Shown: piece after piece, positions 1-11,148 of the stretch | Layout of the letters: each line of letters opens with the position of its first letter | Position numbering within the stretch: the first letter of the stretch is position 1 | Assembly: GCA_016858145.1 (NCBI GenBank) | Contig: JAEHOE010000024.1 | Span: forward strand, 744,001-808,000 | Direction of reading: 5' to 3' | Source of the DNA: Edaphochlamys debaryana | Taxonomy: Eukaryota > Chlorophyta > Chlorophyceae > Chlamydomonadales | Length of the DNA stretch: 64,000 bases | Translations under genes and position numbers: made by a program | Notes under the pieces: generated by a model | Seen by the model: the letters and a program-made list of their open reading frames with translations, nothing else | Databases searched by the model: none | What the model was told of the DNA's origin: nothing

Positions 1-3000
1 CTTCCCCCGCTGAGCTCTGTGCTGCCGCCCCCCCTTGACATGCCTTGACCGTGCTTGCCGCAGAGCCTTCGGGCCTGGGCCGCCGGTCCCTAGTGACCTT
101 CACCATGACGAAGGATGGCCCTTGCTCGAGCAGCCTCTTGCCCAGTCAGGTGAGGTCCAGCCCCCGGCAAAAAGCGAGCGTACGCCATCCATGATGCATC
201 CGCCGCCAGAGCAACCCATGCGGTCCCTCAGTCAATTGCATATCCTGTGGCGTTAACCCCGGCAAGCCCTCAGCCTTGTGTGACACAACCGCCCCCTGCA
301 GCCGTTGCGCGTGCCCCCACGCCTCATGCCCTTTGACCATGCCCGCAGGCCGCGCTGCTCTTCCCCGAGCACCTCCACGCCGTCGAGAGCGATGGCGCCC
401 CTCCCCGAGCCCACGTGACCCTGGAGGTCCCGACCCAGCCCTCTCAAACCGCAGCGGGCGGCGCCGGCAGCAGCAGGCCCCGGCCACCCCTTGCGCTGGA
501 GGCTACCCTGGGCGCGCAGTTCGCCTTCGGGAACACGGCCGCCGATATTAGGTGGCGGCTGTGGCTGAAGAAGGAAACCCTGGCTGCTCTGGGGGTGGAG
601 AGGAGCGGCTGGAAAGGGGTGAGGAGGACGCTGCAGCTAAGGATGTGGCACGTGGGGCCACTGCGGGTGCGGGTGGAGGTGCCGCCGCAGCCGGGGGTGG
701 GTCCCATCCGCGGCCGACGCACTGCAGCGGCAGCAGCGGCTCCCAGCCGGAAGCGGAAGCGCGCCGGACGCGGCCGGGGCAACGGCGAGGCGGACAGCGA
801 CGGCGGGCGCGGCGGCGGCAGCGACAGCGGGGACGACGGTCGGTCCGTTGTTGTGGTGTCTAGTGACAGCAGCGAGGAGGACACGCTCATGAGCGGCGGC
901 ACCGCAGGGGGCAGTGGTGGGGCGAGCTCTGGCAGCAGCGGGAGCAGCGGCGGCGACGACAGCCCCGGCAGCGGCGGTGACAGCTCCGGCAGCGGCGGCG
1001 GCAGCAGCAGCAGCAGCGATGGCGGCGACAGCTCTGGCGGTGTCAGTGAGAGTGAGGGCAAGGGCGAAGAAGTGGGAGCTTTCGCGGCAAACAGAGCGGG
1101 GGCGCAAGGCGGCCGGAAACACTACTCGACGCGTGGTGCGAAGCAGTTCGGGAGGACGACGACGGCGGCTGCGGGCAGCGGCTCCCCGGCGAAACGCCGC
1201 CGGTGCCTAGCGGCAGCCGTCGCTGGTGCCGGCCGCACGCCCTCCGCCCGCGGAGCCCCGACACGGCTTGCTGCCAGCGCGGCGGCGGGCCAGACCTCGC
1301 CCCCAGCAGGTAGGCAAGTCTGCCGTGCGGGTGCTCGGGACCGGAGGACTCCCTTGCGTTGCACTTATGCTGTTAACCCCCTTGCAACCTCAACCTCCCG
1401 CTCCCCGCGCCCGCGCCGCCAGCTGCAGGCCCCGCCCCGGCCGCGCCTGTCGCCGCACTCACAGTGGACGTGTGCTGCCGCATCTGTCACCAAATGGGCC
1501 AGGTTTCGCTGAACGAGGACCAGGCCCACGCGCTCTGTCTCTACCACGTCACCAGCGCGGAGGTCCGCACCGCCATTCGGGCCGGCAAGCGCCCGCCCAA
1601 CGCAACAATCGAGCTGGTCATTGCAAGGCCCATACGCAACCCCAAGGGCCGCACCGGTACCGGTACCGGCGAGAAGGGGGGTCTGACGGCGACGCTGGGC
1701 ATGAAGCAGGGGTGCTGGATGATGTGGATCGGCAGGGAGCCACTGCAGGCACTCGGGGTTGAGGTGCGGCCTGCCACGCAGGCAACGCTACAGATGTGGC
1801 GGCTCAAGGCCGCGGCCGGAGGGCGGCCGCGTGTGGGCGTGCGCCTTAGGGCTGAGCCGACCAAGGGCCCTCAGCAGGCGCAGGCGCAGGCTCAGCCTGA
1901 GGAGCAAGCGCGGCGGCCCCAACCCGAGCCCCAGCGGCGGATGCCGCCCACGCACCCCGCCCGCTCGCCGCTGGATCCCCCGTCGCGGGGCAAGCGGTAC
2001 AAGTCCCTGACGGACCTCCACGCCGCAGCCCCAGAGGCGGGTCGCAAGCGGGCCTGGCGGCGGTGCCTTGAGGATGTGGGTCAGCAGCGGGCTGGAGACC
2101 AGGCGGAGGCCGAGCCTCGGGAGCAAGCGCAGTCGCCTCAGCAGCAGCCGCAGCAGGAGGGGGCGGCAGCTGAGGGGCAAGTGCGGGCTGGAGAGGCCAA
2201 GCCGGTTGATGTCAAGCGGGAGGCTGGGACCATCCTGCCCGCGTCCTCGCTGTCAGCGGCGCACCTGCAGGGCTGCGCGCTGTCGCGTGCGGTCCCGCCG
2301 CCCGCCGTCCAGCCGGGCGAGCTGCGGCTGTGCGGGCTGACGTTCCACCCTGAGCTGGCGCCCGGGGTGCGCAGCGCCATGGAGGCGTGGGAGGCGGGGC
2401 TGGCGGAGCAGCTGGCGGCGGAGGGGCTGGACGGAGGCCTGGCAGACGCCCTGCCTGAGCAGATGCAGATTCAATTTCTGGATTCGGTTGCACAAGATCT
2501 GCTCAAATCTTCCGGCATCCGCTCCTACGTCATCACAGGCAACCTCGCCTGTCTCCTCGGCCTGTCCGCATACTTCGATGCGCCCCTGCCCATGCACGCT
2601 CCCCAGCTGGGCCCGGGCTCCCTGGCGCCAGGCCGGGACGAGGGCCGCGGCGGTGCGGGGCTGTTCGCCGCCGCAGCGCTGCGCAAGGGCGCCGTGCTGG
2701 GCGTGCTGGGCGGGTATGTGATGCCGAAGGCGGTGGCGCGGCGGCACTTCATGCGCGGATTCCAAGCCCTGAGCGACGAGGCGACGGCGGAGCTGTCCGC
2801 TCGGGCAGCCCGGGGCGCCGGAGAAGAGATGGGGGCGGCGGGCGGGGACGTTCCTAGCCGCTACGCCTGGCAGCTGCTGGAGGGATCCTTCCATCTGCCA
2901 ATGCCAGGTGAGATTGAAGCGCCGTGGCTGGGAGGCTAAGGCCCGGGGCAGTTGATGACCGAGACACCCGACTTGGACCTAAAGGCTGCCGCTAAAATCT

Positions 3001-3560
3001 CTTGCCCCCGCCCCCGCAGGCTCCGCCGACGGCTGGGAGCTGTCGATGCTGGGGTACGGCAGCCTTCCAGCCCTGATCAACGACCCCCGGCGAGAGCCCC
3101 GGGGCTGGGTGGAGGGCAACGACGTGGGGGACGAGGGAGGCGCCGCGGCACGAGGCGCCAACTGCGCGGTGGGTGGCGTAGTGGTTCGTACGACTAGGGA
3201 CCTCCCACTGAACAACTGACGTCCCTCTGAGCGTTTGCCAGATCCCGCGTCTAACTTGCCTTACACCCGCCCTGTTCTCTGTGCCCTGTGCCTTGGTCCT
3301 GTCCACCTTCCCTGGCTCAGTCCTCTCTCCTCCCTGCTTGATTCCGCACCCCTCCCTGCCAGGTCGTGCCCGTGTCCGTCCGCGGCCTGACTCTGCCGGT
3401 GGTGGTCGCCCTGCGCGACATCCAGCCCGGGGAGCAGCTGCTGCGGGACTACGGGGCGGACTGGTGGCGGCGCCATGAGGAGGCGTGGGCGCTGGGGGAG
3501 CGCTTTGGGCTGCACTCCGCTGCTGTGCTCCACTCGCGGGGTGCGGTTGAGGCCCTGTAG
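1..3560 (+). CDS. SET-domain protein with B3-like repeats, 3' part (gene 1)
   Basis: This is a partial gene whose 5' end lies outside the window. Exons read 64-149, 349-1309, 1429-2907, 3020-3168 and 3363-3560; phases agree and give 956 residues to the stop. The C-terminus is a SET domain. It shows the entry strand 'GGAGLFAAAALRKGAVLG', then 'MLGYGSLPALINDPR', then 'DIQPGEQLLRDYGADWW'. The usual Asn-His-Ser-Cys motif is replaced by 'LINDP', so lysine methyltransferase activity is possible but not assured. Upstream are diverged repeats resembling half-modules of plant B3 DNA-binding domains, such as 'SLVTFTMTKDG' and 'LKKETLAALGVER', separated by Ser/Gly/acidic and Gln/Pro/Ala linkers. A basic motif 'GKRYKSLTDL' precedes the SET half. 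That half is about 88% identical by eye to the reverse-strand gene at 35025-41780, while the N-terminal part is not. Role inferred: chromatin or DNA-associated nuclear protein. Confidence 0.75.
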
Positions 3561-4488
3561 ATGCAGTCCGGGATTACAAGCATTGCGTGCTTTGGCAAGG
3601 GAAGGGTAGCAAGTGTTGCATGTAAGGGTCGTGAGATGCATGAGGGACGACGGACGGTTGGAACCGAACGGAGGGAGGCACGGGCGGGTTGTCCATAACG
3701 CCATATGTACAATGCACCATGTCGAGTATGACGCTGACGGTGTGCAGAGCTGCGGTAACGGGGGCCAAGCAGGCACTGTGTATGGCTTTGGAACTCAGCA
3801 GATACTGTAAGGGACAACACGCAGGGGCCGACATCCCGGCCGTACAGGGTTGTCAGGGTTACGACACCCACAACCCTGCGCGGAGGGTGCACGTCTCGAA
3901 AGCGCTGGCTGCACCCCACACATTTCTAGTGCACTGCATCGAGGCCATGCCCTCCGACCCACACATTGCTCAGCGACACCGTCCGGCCGCCAACTGTCGC
4001 GCAGCCTGCCGCAACCCTCGCCTTATCCCTTCGTCTCGGCCTGTCAGCTTGCATATGCGAAGGGTTATGCACCGTCACTGCCAATATCCGCGTTATGTGA
4101 AGGGCGCTGTGCGTCCGCAGTTCCGCCTGGTAAGCATTCACCATGCAACAGCCCAGCCCACAGCACTTATAGCACGACCTAGCCTTCACACTCAATGCAG
4201 CCATCGCTTCAGCATCCTGCAAGTCGCACCAGCCCCGGCCAACCCCCACCCCGCAACCCCCCGTCAAATCCTTAGTTCAGAGCGTCATCGAGCCTTAGCT
4301 CGTTCTTGTCAAGCGGAGCACCAGCCCCGTCGCGTAACAGGGGAGGCATGCTCGTCTGTCACTGCCGAAGACACGCACCGACACGAGGTACCAGGTTCTC
4401 CCCCCTTCGCAGTACCGGTATGGAGATCATTGCCTATAAGCTCTCAAGCCCCTCGGCCCCACGGCGGCCTGATCCCCGTTGGGGCACA
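3561..4488. other. convergent intergenic region
   Basis: This is the 3' side of both neighbours, the SET gene (+) and the Tudor-like gene (-). It holds the TGTAA at 3621 and presumably both 3' UTRs. Open frames here have no splice or motif support. I see no RNA gene or repeat. Confidence 0.6.
3621..3625 (+). terminator. putative TGTAA polyadenylation signal of gene 1
   Basis: A TGTAA pentamer, the usual green-algal polyadenylation motif, lies about 60 bases after the SET-gene stop codon. The cleavage site cannot be read from sequence. Confidence 0.4.
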
Positions 4489-7400
4489 TCAGGACGCGGG
4501 CGCGCCCTTGGTCGCCAGTGCCTCGTATGCCGCCAAGCGCTCCGGCGGCGGCATCACAATCCGATACCGCCCCTCGTCCACGAACCCAAACATCTCCGCA
4601 TCGTCCTCCTCCTCCACCCCGTCGCTGTCATCCCCAGGGCTAGCGTCGGGTAGGTCCGTGTCCGACAGGGCCGACACACCCGCCGCCGCCGCCGTCGCTG
4701 CGGTAGAGCGGCCGGGCGGAGCGTGCGGCGAGGCCCCGGCACTCGTGGGGGCTGCGGCTCCCGCAGCGGCGGGCCCGGCCGCAGGCCCAGCGGACAGGCC
4801 CGCAGCGGGCCCAGCGGAGGCCCCGTTGGTGGGCCCGGCGGCGGGCCTGGATGGGGGCTGCGGCGTGGTGGCGGTGCTGCGAGGCGCGGCGGCGCCACCA
4901 GCGGCCTGCGACCGCGCCCCGATCTGGGAGCCAATGGTCACTGAGACGGAGCCATTAGCTGCGGCAGAGGCGCCGCGGCCCGCGGCCGCTGCAGGCCCGT
5001 CCAGATCGTCCGACGCCTTGGGGCGGCCAGCCATGGAGGAGCCGTCGGCTGCAATGGCCGGGGGCACTGTGTGGGTGCCGGGTTGGCCGGCCACGGACGT
5101 GGTGGCGGTGGCGGGCTGCTCGGCTGCCGTGAACGGGGTCTTGGCGGTCGCGGGCGAGGCAGAGGGCTGGGCGGTGGCTGGCTTGGCGCTGGTCGCCAAC
5201 GCCGCTGCCACGGAAGCCCGGCTGGGCCCATCGGGTTTTGCCTGAGGCTGGGGCTGGGGCTGCGGCTGTGGTCGTCGTCGCGGGTCGGTGGGAAGCTCGG
5301 ATGGCTGCTGCGGGCTTGGCACCGCTTGCGGCTGTGCCTGTGCCTGTCCCTGAGCCTGCGCCTGTTGCGTCTGGTGCTGCTGCTGCGGGGCCCGCTGTGC
5401 TTCCACCACGTGCGGCCGCATGCCCGCCACCGTCTGCGCGGCGGCGGCCGCCTCCGCCGCCGCGGACACGGACGCGCCCGCGTCCTCCGCCAGGTCCGTC
5501 AGGGCGGCCGCCGCCGCTGCCTCCGCCTCCGCCGCGGCGCGCTGCTCCCGGCTCTCCAGGCCCTTCACGTGGAAGTGGCAGAAGGGGTGCTCCCGAGGGT
5601 ACACAGGGGCCGCCGTTGCGAGCGCTTCCATCTGTACGGCAGGGGGCGGAGGCGGGAGGGGGGCAAGATGAAGCACGCGTGAGGCAGGGCAACACTTCAT
5701 CCTTGGCACTGCAAAGGCTCTCCAGCGGACATACAGGGCGTGCGGTTGCCACCGGGGCCGGTTGTTATACTTCAGATGAAGAGATACCGGTACGGGGCAT
5801 CGCGTCGTGGTACCCACCGTGCTTAGTGTCCACCCTAGCACGACCCACGACCAACTGATACTCGTCCGACAGCTCTTACTTGCAAGAGGGAGAGCTGGCC
5901 GATCGGCCAGTAGGTGCGGGACGAGGCGCCCACCGTCAGATCCCGGTGGGGCACCGGCGCCGTGCCACCACTCGCCGCCGCCGCCGCCGCCGCCGCGCCC
6001 GCGCCGCCAGCAGCGTCGCCGCTCAGCTGCTCACTGCCGCTGCGGCGTAGCGCTGGCGGCTGGCTCCCAGACCGCGGCGGCGTGGGTCGCTGGGCCGCCG
6101 CCCGCGCCTCCGCCGCTGACGGCCGAGGGCTCGGCGACGGCTGCCGCTGCGGCGCAGCGGGCGGACGCGACGGCGACGGCCGCCGCTTCGCCGGCGGCGG
6201 AGCCGCCTCCGCTGCACCCGCCGCTGCGGCCTGCGGCCCAGCGGCAGCTGCGGCGGCGGCAGCCGGCTGCTTAGGCTGCTCTGGCGAGGGCCGCTTGGGC
6301 GCGGGCTGGCTAGGCCCTGTGCCTCCCGAGGTGGCGGCGGCGGCGGCGGCCTTAGAAGCAGTAGGAACCGCGGAGGGCAGAGGGGCAGCCCCCACAAAGT
6401 CGAAGCTGAAGCTGACGTCAGCAGAGTCCTCCGACGCCTTCCGCTTGTGGCCCCTGGCGGCGCCGCCAGCGCTCTCCGCCGCTCCCGCCGCCGCTGGCGG
6501 CGGCAGCGGCCCCGCCGGGGCCGGGGTCGGTGCGGGCGCAGGCGGGGGTGTAGGAGTGGGCGCAGGTGCAGGCGCAGGCGCAGCAGCGGGGGTGACGGTC
6601 GCCTTGCCGGAGTCTGAGGGCGGCCGGGGCGGCTTGGCAGCGGAGGGCTTGGCGCGAGGCGCCTCCCCCGCAGCTCCAGCGCCCGCGGGTGTGCCTGCGG
6701 CTGCGGACGGCTTAGGCGGCGCTGCTGCCTTGCCGGCCGCCGCAGGGGCGGGCGCGGCTGCTACAGAAGGTGAGGCATCAGGCGTGGGTTTGGCCGCAGG
6801 GGCGGGCGCGGCTGCTACAGAAGGTGAGGCAGCAGGCAAGGGTTTTGCCCCAGCGGGAGGTGCGGCTGCTACAGAAGGTGCGGCCGCAGGCAAGGGTTTT
6901 GCCCCAGCGGGAGGTGCGGCTGCTACAGAAGCTGACGCCGCAGGGGCGGGCTTCGCTGCAGCGGCGGGCTTGGCCGCGGGGGCAGGCGCGGCTGCTGGGA
7001 CAGCCGCGGTGGCGTTCTGTGCGGATGAGCTTGGGGGCGGTGCCGAAGGCTTGGCTGAAGGCTGCGAAGCGCCCTTGGCTGCAGCGCCCGTGCCATTCAC
7101 AGGCGACGGCTTGCGTGCCGCCACCGCCGCCGGCGACGGCGCCGCCACCGCCGCCGGCGACGGCGCTGCCGCCGCCGCCGCACTCCCTGCACCGGGCCCC
7201 GCCGGCGGCGGGCTCGGCCGCGCTACTGCTGCCGTCACCACTGGTGCCGCTGCCGCCGCCGCCGCCGGCGCGGCTGCCTCCTTGGCCGCTGCCGCTGCCG
7301 GGCCGGGCTCGGCCGCCCCTGCAGCGGGCAGCAGCTCCCCCACAGACTTCCACCGCTTCACCCCCTTCGCTCCGTTGGCGCCTCCGCCTGCGCTGCTCCC

Positions 7401-10400
7401 GCTCGTCTTGGGCCCGGCGCCTGCTCCTGCCCCCGCCCCCGCTGCCGCCGCCGCACCACCATCAGTCTTGGCTGGGGCGGCCCCCGCCGCTGCCGCCGCT
7501 TGCAACTGTGCCCGACGCTCCGCGAGGGTCCGGTCGACGTCAGCGCCAGCGCCAGCGGCGGCGGTGGCAGCGGCGCCGACGGCGGCGGCGTGATCGTGAT
7601 CTTTGCGGATCTTCATGACGATCATCTTAGTAAGGTTGCCGCCGGAGCCGCTGCCAGTGCCGGAGGGCGACAGCCCGCCGCTGGCGCCGGGGGCTGCGGC
7701 AGTCGCGGGCGTGAGCGGTAGCACCGCGGGCTTCGCCGCATCCGCACTGCCCGCGGCGGGGCCTGCGGCGCCGGTGACGGACGTGCGGGGGCGCTTGGAC
7801 CTGGACGTGAACGGGACGGGGGTGACGACATTAGTAATGGATAGCGGTGGCCGCATCCAGCCCCACATACCTGAGGCCCATATGCAGAGCCGCTGGTCAC
7901 GCCCATCCCGAGCGAGCGCTACTCGCCCTTCCCTTTCAATGTGCCACTCTCTCCCCGCATGCGCCACCCACCCTTGCTCGCCGCCGCCTGCCGCCTCCCC
8001 GCGCTCCTCCGCCAGGCGCTTGGCCCGAGCGCTCGCTCCGCCCCCACTCCCACTTCCACTCCCGCCCGCAACGCCGGCCCCGGCCTTCTCCGCCGGCCTC
8101 GCAGCGGCCTGCGCTTGCGCTTGCACCGGTGCCGGTGCCGGGGCTGGGGCCGGGCGCGGCGGGGGCTGAGCGGGCTGGTCGCCTGCCGTTGGCTTTGGCA
8201 GGGGCGCGACCTTGCGGGGTTGAAGCTCCTCCTTATGCTCCTGGCCCTTGCCTAGGGGCGCCTTGGCCTTTGCCAGCACTGCTGCCTGCCCCTGGGCTGC
8301 CGGCGCCTGTGGCTGCGGCGGTGATTGAGGCTTGGGCGGCGCCTGCGCCTTCGCCTGCGCTGGTGCGGGCGCGGGTGCCTGCGCCTTGGCCGGTGCCGCC
8401 GAGGGCTGCGGGATGGAAGCGGCCTGGGGCTTCGCTGCGGCGGCCGCGGCCACGGCCGCCGCTGCCGGTGCCGCTGCCGGTGCCGCCGCGGGAGCCGCTG
8501 CCGCCGCCGCTGCCGGTGCGGTTGCGGGCTTGACTGCGCTGGTCCTCCTCGGCCGCAGCGGCGCGTCGTCATCTTCGGATTCCGATTCGGATTCGGAAAC
8601 GGGCGCTGGCGTGGGAGCGGCCGCGGGCTTGGTCTGCTGCTTGGGCTTGGCGGAGGCCTTGATCGGCTTGGCCTCCTGTGCGGGCTGCGCCTTCGGCCGC
8701 AGCGGCACATCGTCATCAGAGTCGGAGTCCTCGGCCTCGGCCGGTGTGGCGGCCTTTGGCGGCTTGGCCTGTGGCTTCTGCTTAGGCTCCTTTGCCGCCT
8801 TGCCGGCCTTGGGGGACTTGGGCTCTTTGGCGGCTGCGGAGGGGCCCGCGGCGCTGTCCTTGGCCTTGTCCTTAGCCTTGGGCGGTTTAGGCTCCTTGGC
8901 TGCGCTGCTGCTCGCGGCCTTATCCTTGGCCTTAACCTTGCCCTTGTCCTTGGCCTTATCCTTGTCTGTTGCTGGGCGCGGCGGGGGCAGGCGCTGGGCC
9001 ATGGCGGGCGGAAGGGGCGGCTCCTTGCCGAAGTGCACGAAGCACAGCGGCGCCCAGACGTCGCCCGTCTCCTCCTCCGGCAGCTCGTACTCGTACAGCA
9101 CCTGAACGGCATGTACGACACTCGCTATTCATGCAAACGTCGCGCAAAGGACTGCCACCAACCCCATTCCCTTCCCATACGAACAACGCAGGCCCAGGCC
9201 CAGGCCCAGGCCCAGGCCCAGGCCCAGGCCTAGGCCTAGGCCCAGGCCCAGGCTCAGGCCTAGGCTGGGCCCGCCTCAACCCGCCGCCATGGCCAGCCCC
9301 TCCGCCTCCCCAGCCACCCACCCACCCACCCACCGTGAGCAGCCCCGTGGTCTTGTTGTACCCCTGCACACGTGCCGAGTACCACACGCCGTAGTCACGG
9401 TGGTCGTCGCAGTACGGCGTGTGCCACCACGTGCGGCCCTGGGGTGGGATGGGGCGGGGGGCAGAGGGGGAACCAGGTCAAATGGCGAAGGCTGAAGACT
9501 GGTGCCTGCAGTTAGCCCTGTGCCACCACGTGCGGAAATGGGGTGGGATGGTTCGGGAGCATGGGTATTGTTCCGACGAAAACGAGGTGACCGACAGCAG
9601 TCGGATCAGCATGTGAGTAGGAGGGCAGCGGGGGGGCATCGACTGCGGCCCTGATTGTGATGTGGGTCGGCGGGGCGGGGGCAGAGGGGGTGACACGAGC
9701 ATGGTGCGCACCTCCAATGCATGGTACCGGTATGCAAACGAGGTGGCCGAGCGCGTGCAACATAGCTGGGAGTAGACATGCAAGCTTTTCGGCGCAAGAA
9801 AGTCCATACAGGGGTTGTGTGAAAAGCGCTTCGGCACGGCAGGCAATCTCGCCCCGGTAGGCAGCACGAGCACACGGGACTGCACTTGCCTTCATGTTGA
9901 CCTTGGTCTTCTCCCGCCACGGCTCACAGGACCAGAACACTAGGACTTTGGTGCCCCGGGGCAGCGAGGGCAGCCCAGCGGCCTCGCACTGCCGCATGCA
10001 CCACTCCAGCAGCGGGACCTGAGCGCGGCAGCGGTGGTAGGGAAGGGCAGCAGGGGTGGAAAAGGGAGGGCCAGCGTAATATGAGGCTCCAGCGGATCGA
10101 GGCTCCACCCATGTGGTGAGGGCCGCATGGTTTGCCCCCACGCGGCTCAGTTGTGTTCGCCCCGCATTGTGCCCCGAGACCTCGCGACTCGAGCCACCAC
10201 GCTTCCTCACGTTCCTGCTCAAGTCAACGCCTAAAGGCCTCATCTTGTCTCGTCCCGACCCGACTCCGCCATTCACGGCCTCCCCGCGTGCATCACGGCA
10301 CCCACACGTTCAAGATGGTTACAGCCACTCCTGGCCACGCCCTCCCCCAGTCCCCCTGCTCCCGCGCACCACCCCCACGCCCCCACCGCCCCCACGGCCC

Positions 10401-11148
10401 CACCCACCGGCGGCGCCACGGCTTCCCCCGCGTGCGACACCACGCGCGGCTCCGTCAGCGTGAGCCGCTGCGCCTGCTCCTCGTCGTCTGGGCCCAGGTC
10501 CAGCCCCATGCAGTCCTCCAGCACCCACTCGCCCAGAGTGCGGATGGTGCCGTCCGCGCGCCGCACGTTTATGGCATCGATGTTGCCCTGATGGCCTGGA
10601 GAGGGGAAGGGGAGGTGCGGTTGGCGGTGTGTTGAGAGACTGTATGGGATGGCCTTGCCTTGCCAGTGGAGAGGAGGATGAGGCTAGGGGGAGGGTGGTT
10701 CAGGCAGGCAAGGAGGGCCCCGCCACCATCACGGGCAGTACCGTGTGCTCGCGCCCTGACCGTCCTCACCGCCAAGGCACACCGCTCGCTTGCCCTTGCA
10801 GGTGAGCTCCAGCGCGGGGAACACGCGAGCGGCAGCAGTCACGAGAGCGTTCTCGCGCTGAACCTGAACGGGGAGGTGAAGGGGAGCGCGGGAAAAGTGC
10901 TGGGCGCGTGGGGCAAGGCGGGAACCTGGCGACGTGACTGGTCCAGGGCTGTCACCGCGCTTGCCTCCTCGGAGTCGTCCTCTTCAACCTCATCGCTGCC
11001 GCTCGCTTCGTCGCTGTCTTCCATGACCTGCGCGACCAATGAGCAGGGCATTTCCTATAGCGCAACCCTAATCAAGACATCTTGACAGGCACCATGGTAG
11101 ATGTGCTGCAACTTCAAAGCTGACCTCGTTGCGCCTGCGGGACGCCAT
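4489..11148 (-). CDS. Tudor-like, Lys/Ala/Pro-rich nuclear protein, 1599 aa
   Basis: Nine exons in transcript order: 11125-11148, 10956-11027, 10770-10857, 10408-10595, 9890-10018, 9334-9438, 7972-9101, 5880-7800 and 4489-5631. The total is exactly 1,600 codons. The N-terminus is basic then acidic ('MASRRRNE', 'EDSDEASGSDEVEEDD'). Residues about 60-225 look folded and end in a Tudor-like barrel: 'VWYSARVQGYNKTTGLLT' joined across an intron to 'VLYEYELPEEE'. After it come KDKAK/KEPK repeats like histone H1 tails, a block of repeated Ala/Pro units and a last conserved-looking stretch, 'REHPFCHFHVKGLE'. The 'SKRPRTS' motif could serve nuclear localisation. Inferred role: chromatin reader or scaffold; the exact family is unknown. 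Oddities are a GC-AG intron at 9439-9889 and a stop-free 171-base intron at 7801-7971. Exon 2 could instead end at 10965 with another GC donor, which keeps the frame. Confidence 0.72.
6745..6970 (-). repeat. in-frame minisatellite coding for Ala/Pro units
   Basis: About four to five tandem units of roughly 60-66 bases lie inside exon 8 of the Tudor-like gene. They encode variants of 'PSVAAAPPAGAKPLPAA'. The units stay in frame, so copy number can change without breaking the reading frame. Confidence 0.7.
9189..9262. repeat. CCCAGG hexanucleotide repeat in an intron
   Basis: About twelve units of CCCAGG, the last ones drifting to CCTAGG, fill much of the 232-base intron 9102-9333 of the Tudor-like gene. 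Confidence 0.85.

Noticed and set aside
2952..3197. Matching open frames starting 'MMTETPDLDLKAA' at 2952 (+) and 35642 (-)
   Set aside because: Both begin inside the conserved intron and run into the SET exon in or out of frame. They exist because the intron was duplicated, not because it codes.
3689..5245. 518-residue + strand frame over the end of the Tudor-like gene
   Set aside because: Its first part is non-coding-like and the second is the shadow of the reverse-strand exon 4489-5631.
5914..7593. 559-residue Ala/Gly frame on the + strand, and other long frames antisense to the Tudor-like gene
   Set aside because: Mirror images of a GC-rich repetitive exon. Composition is only Ala/Gly and the reverse strand has supported splicing.
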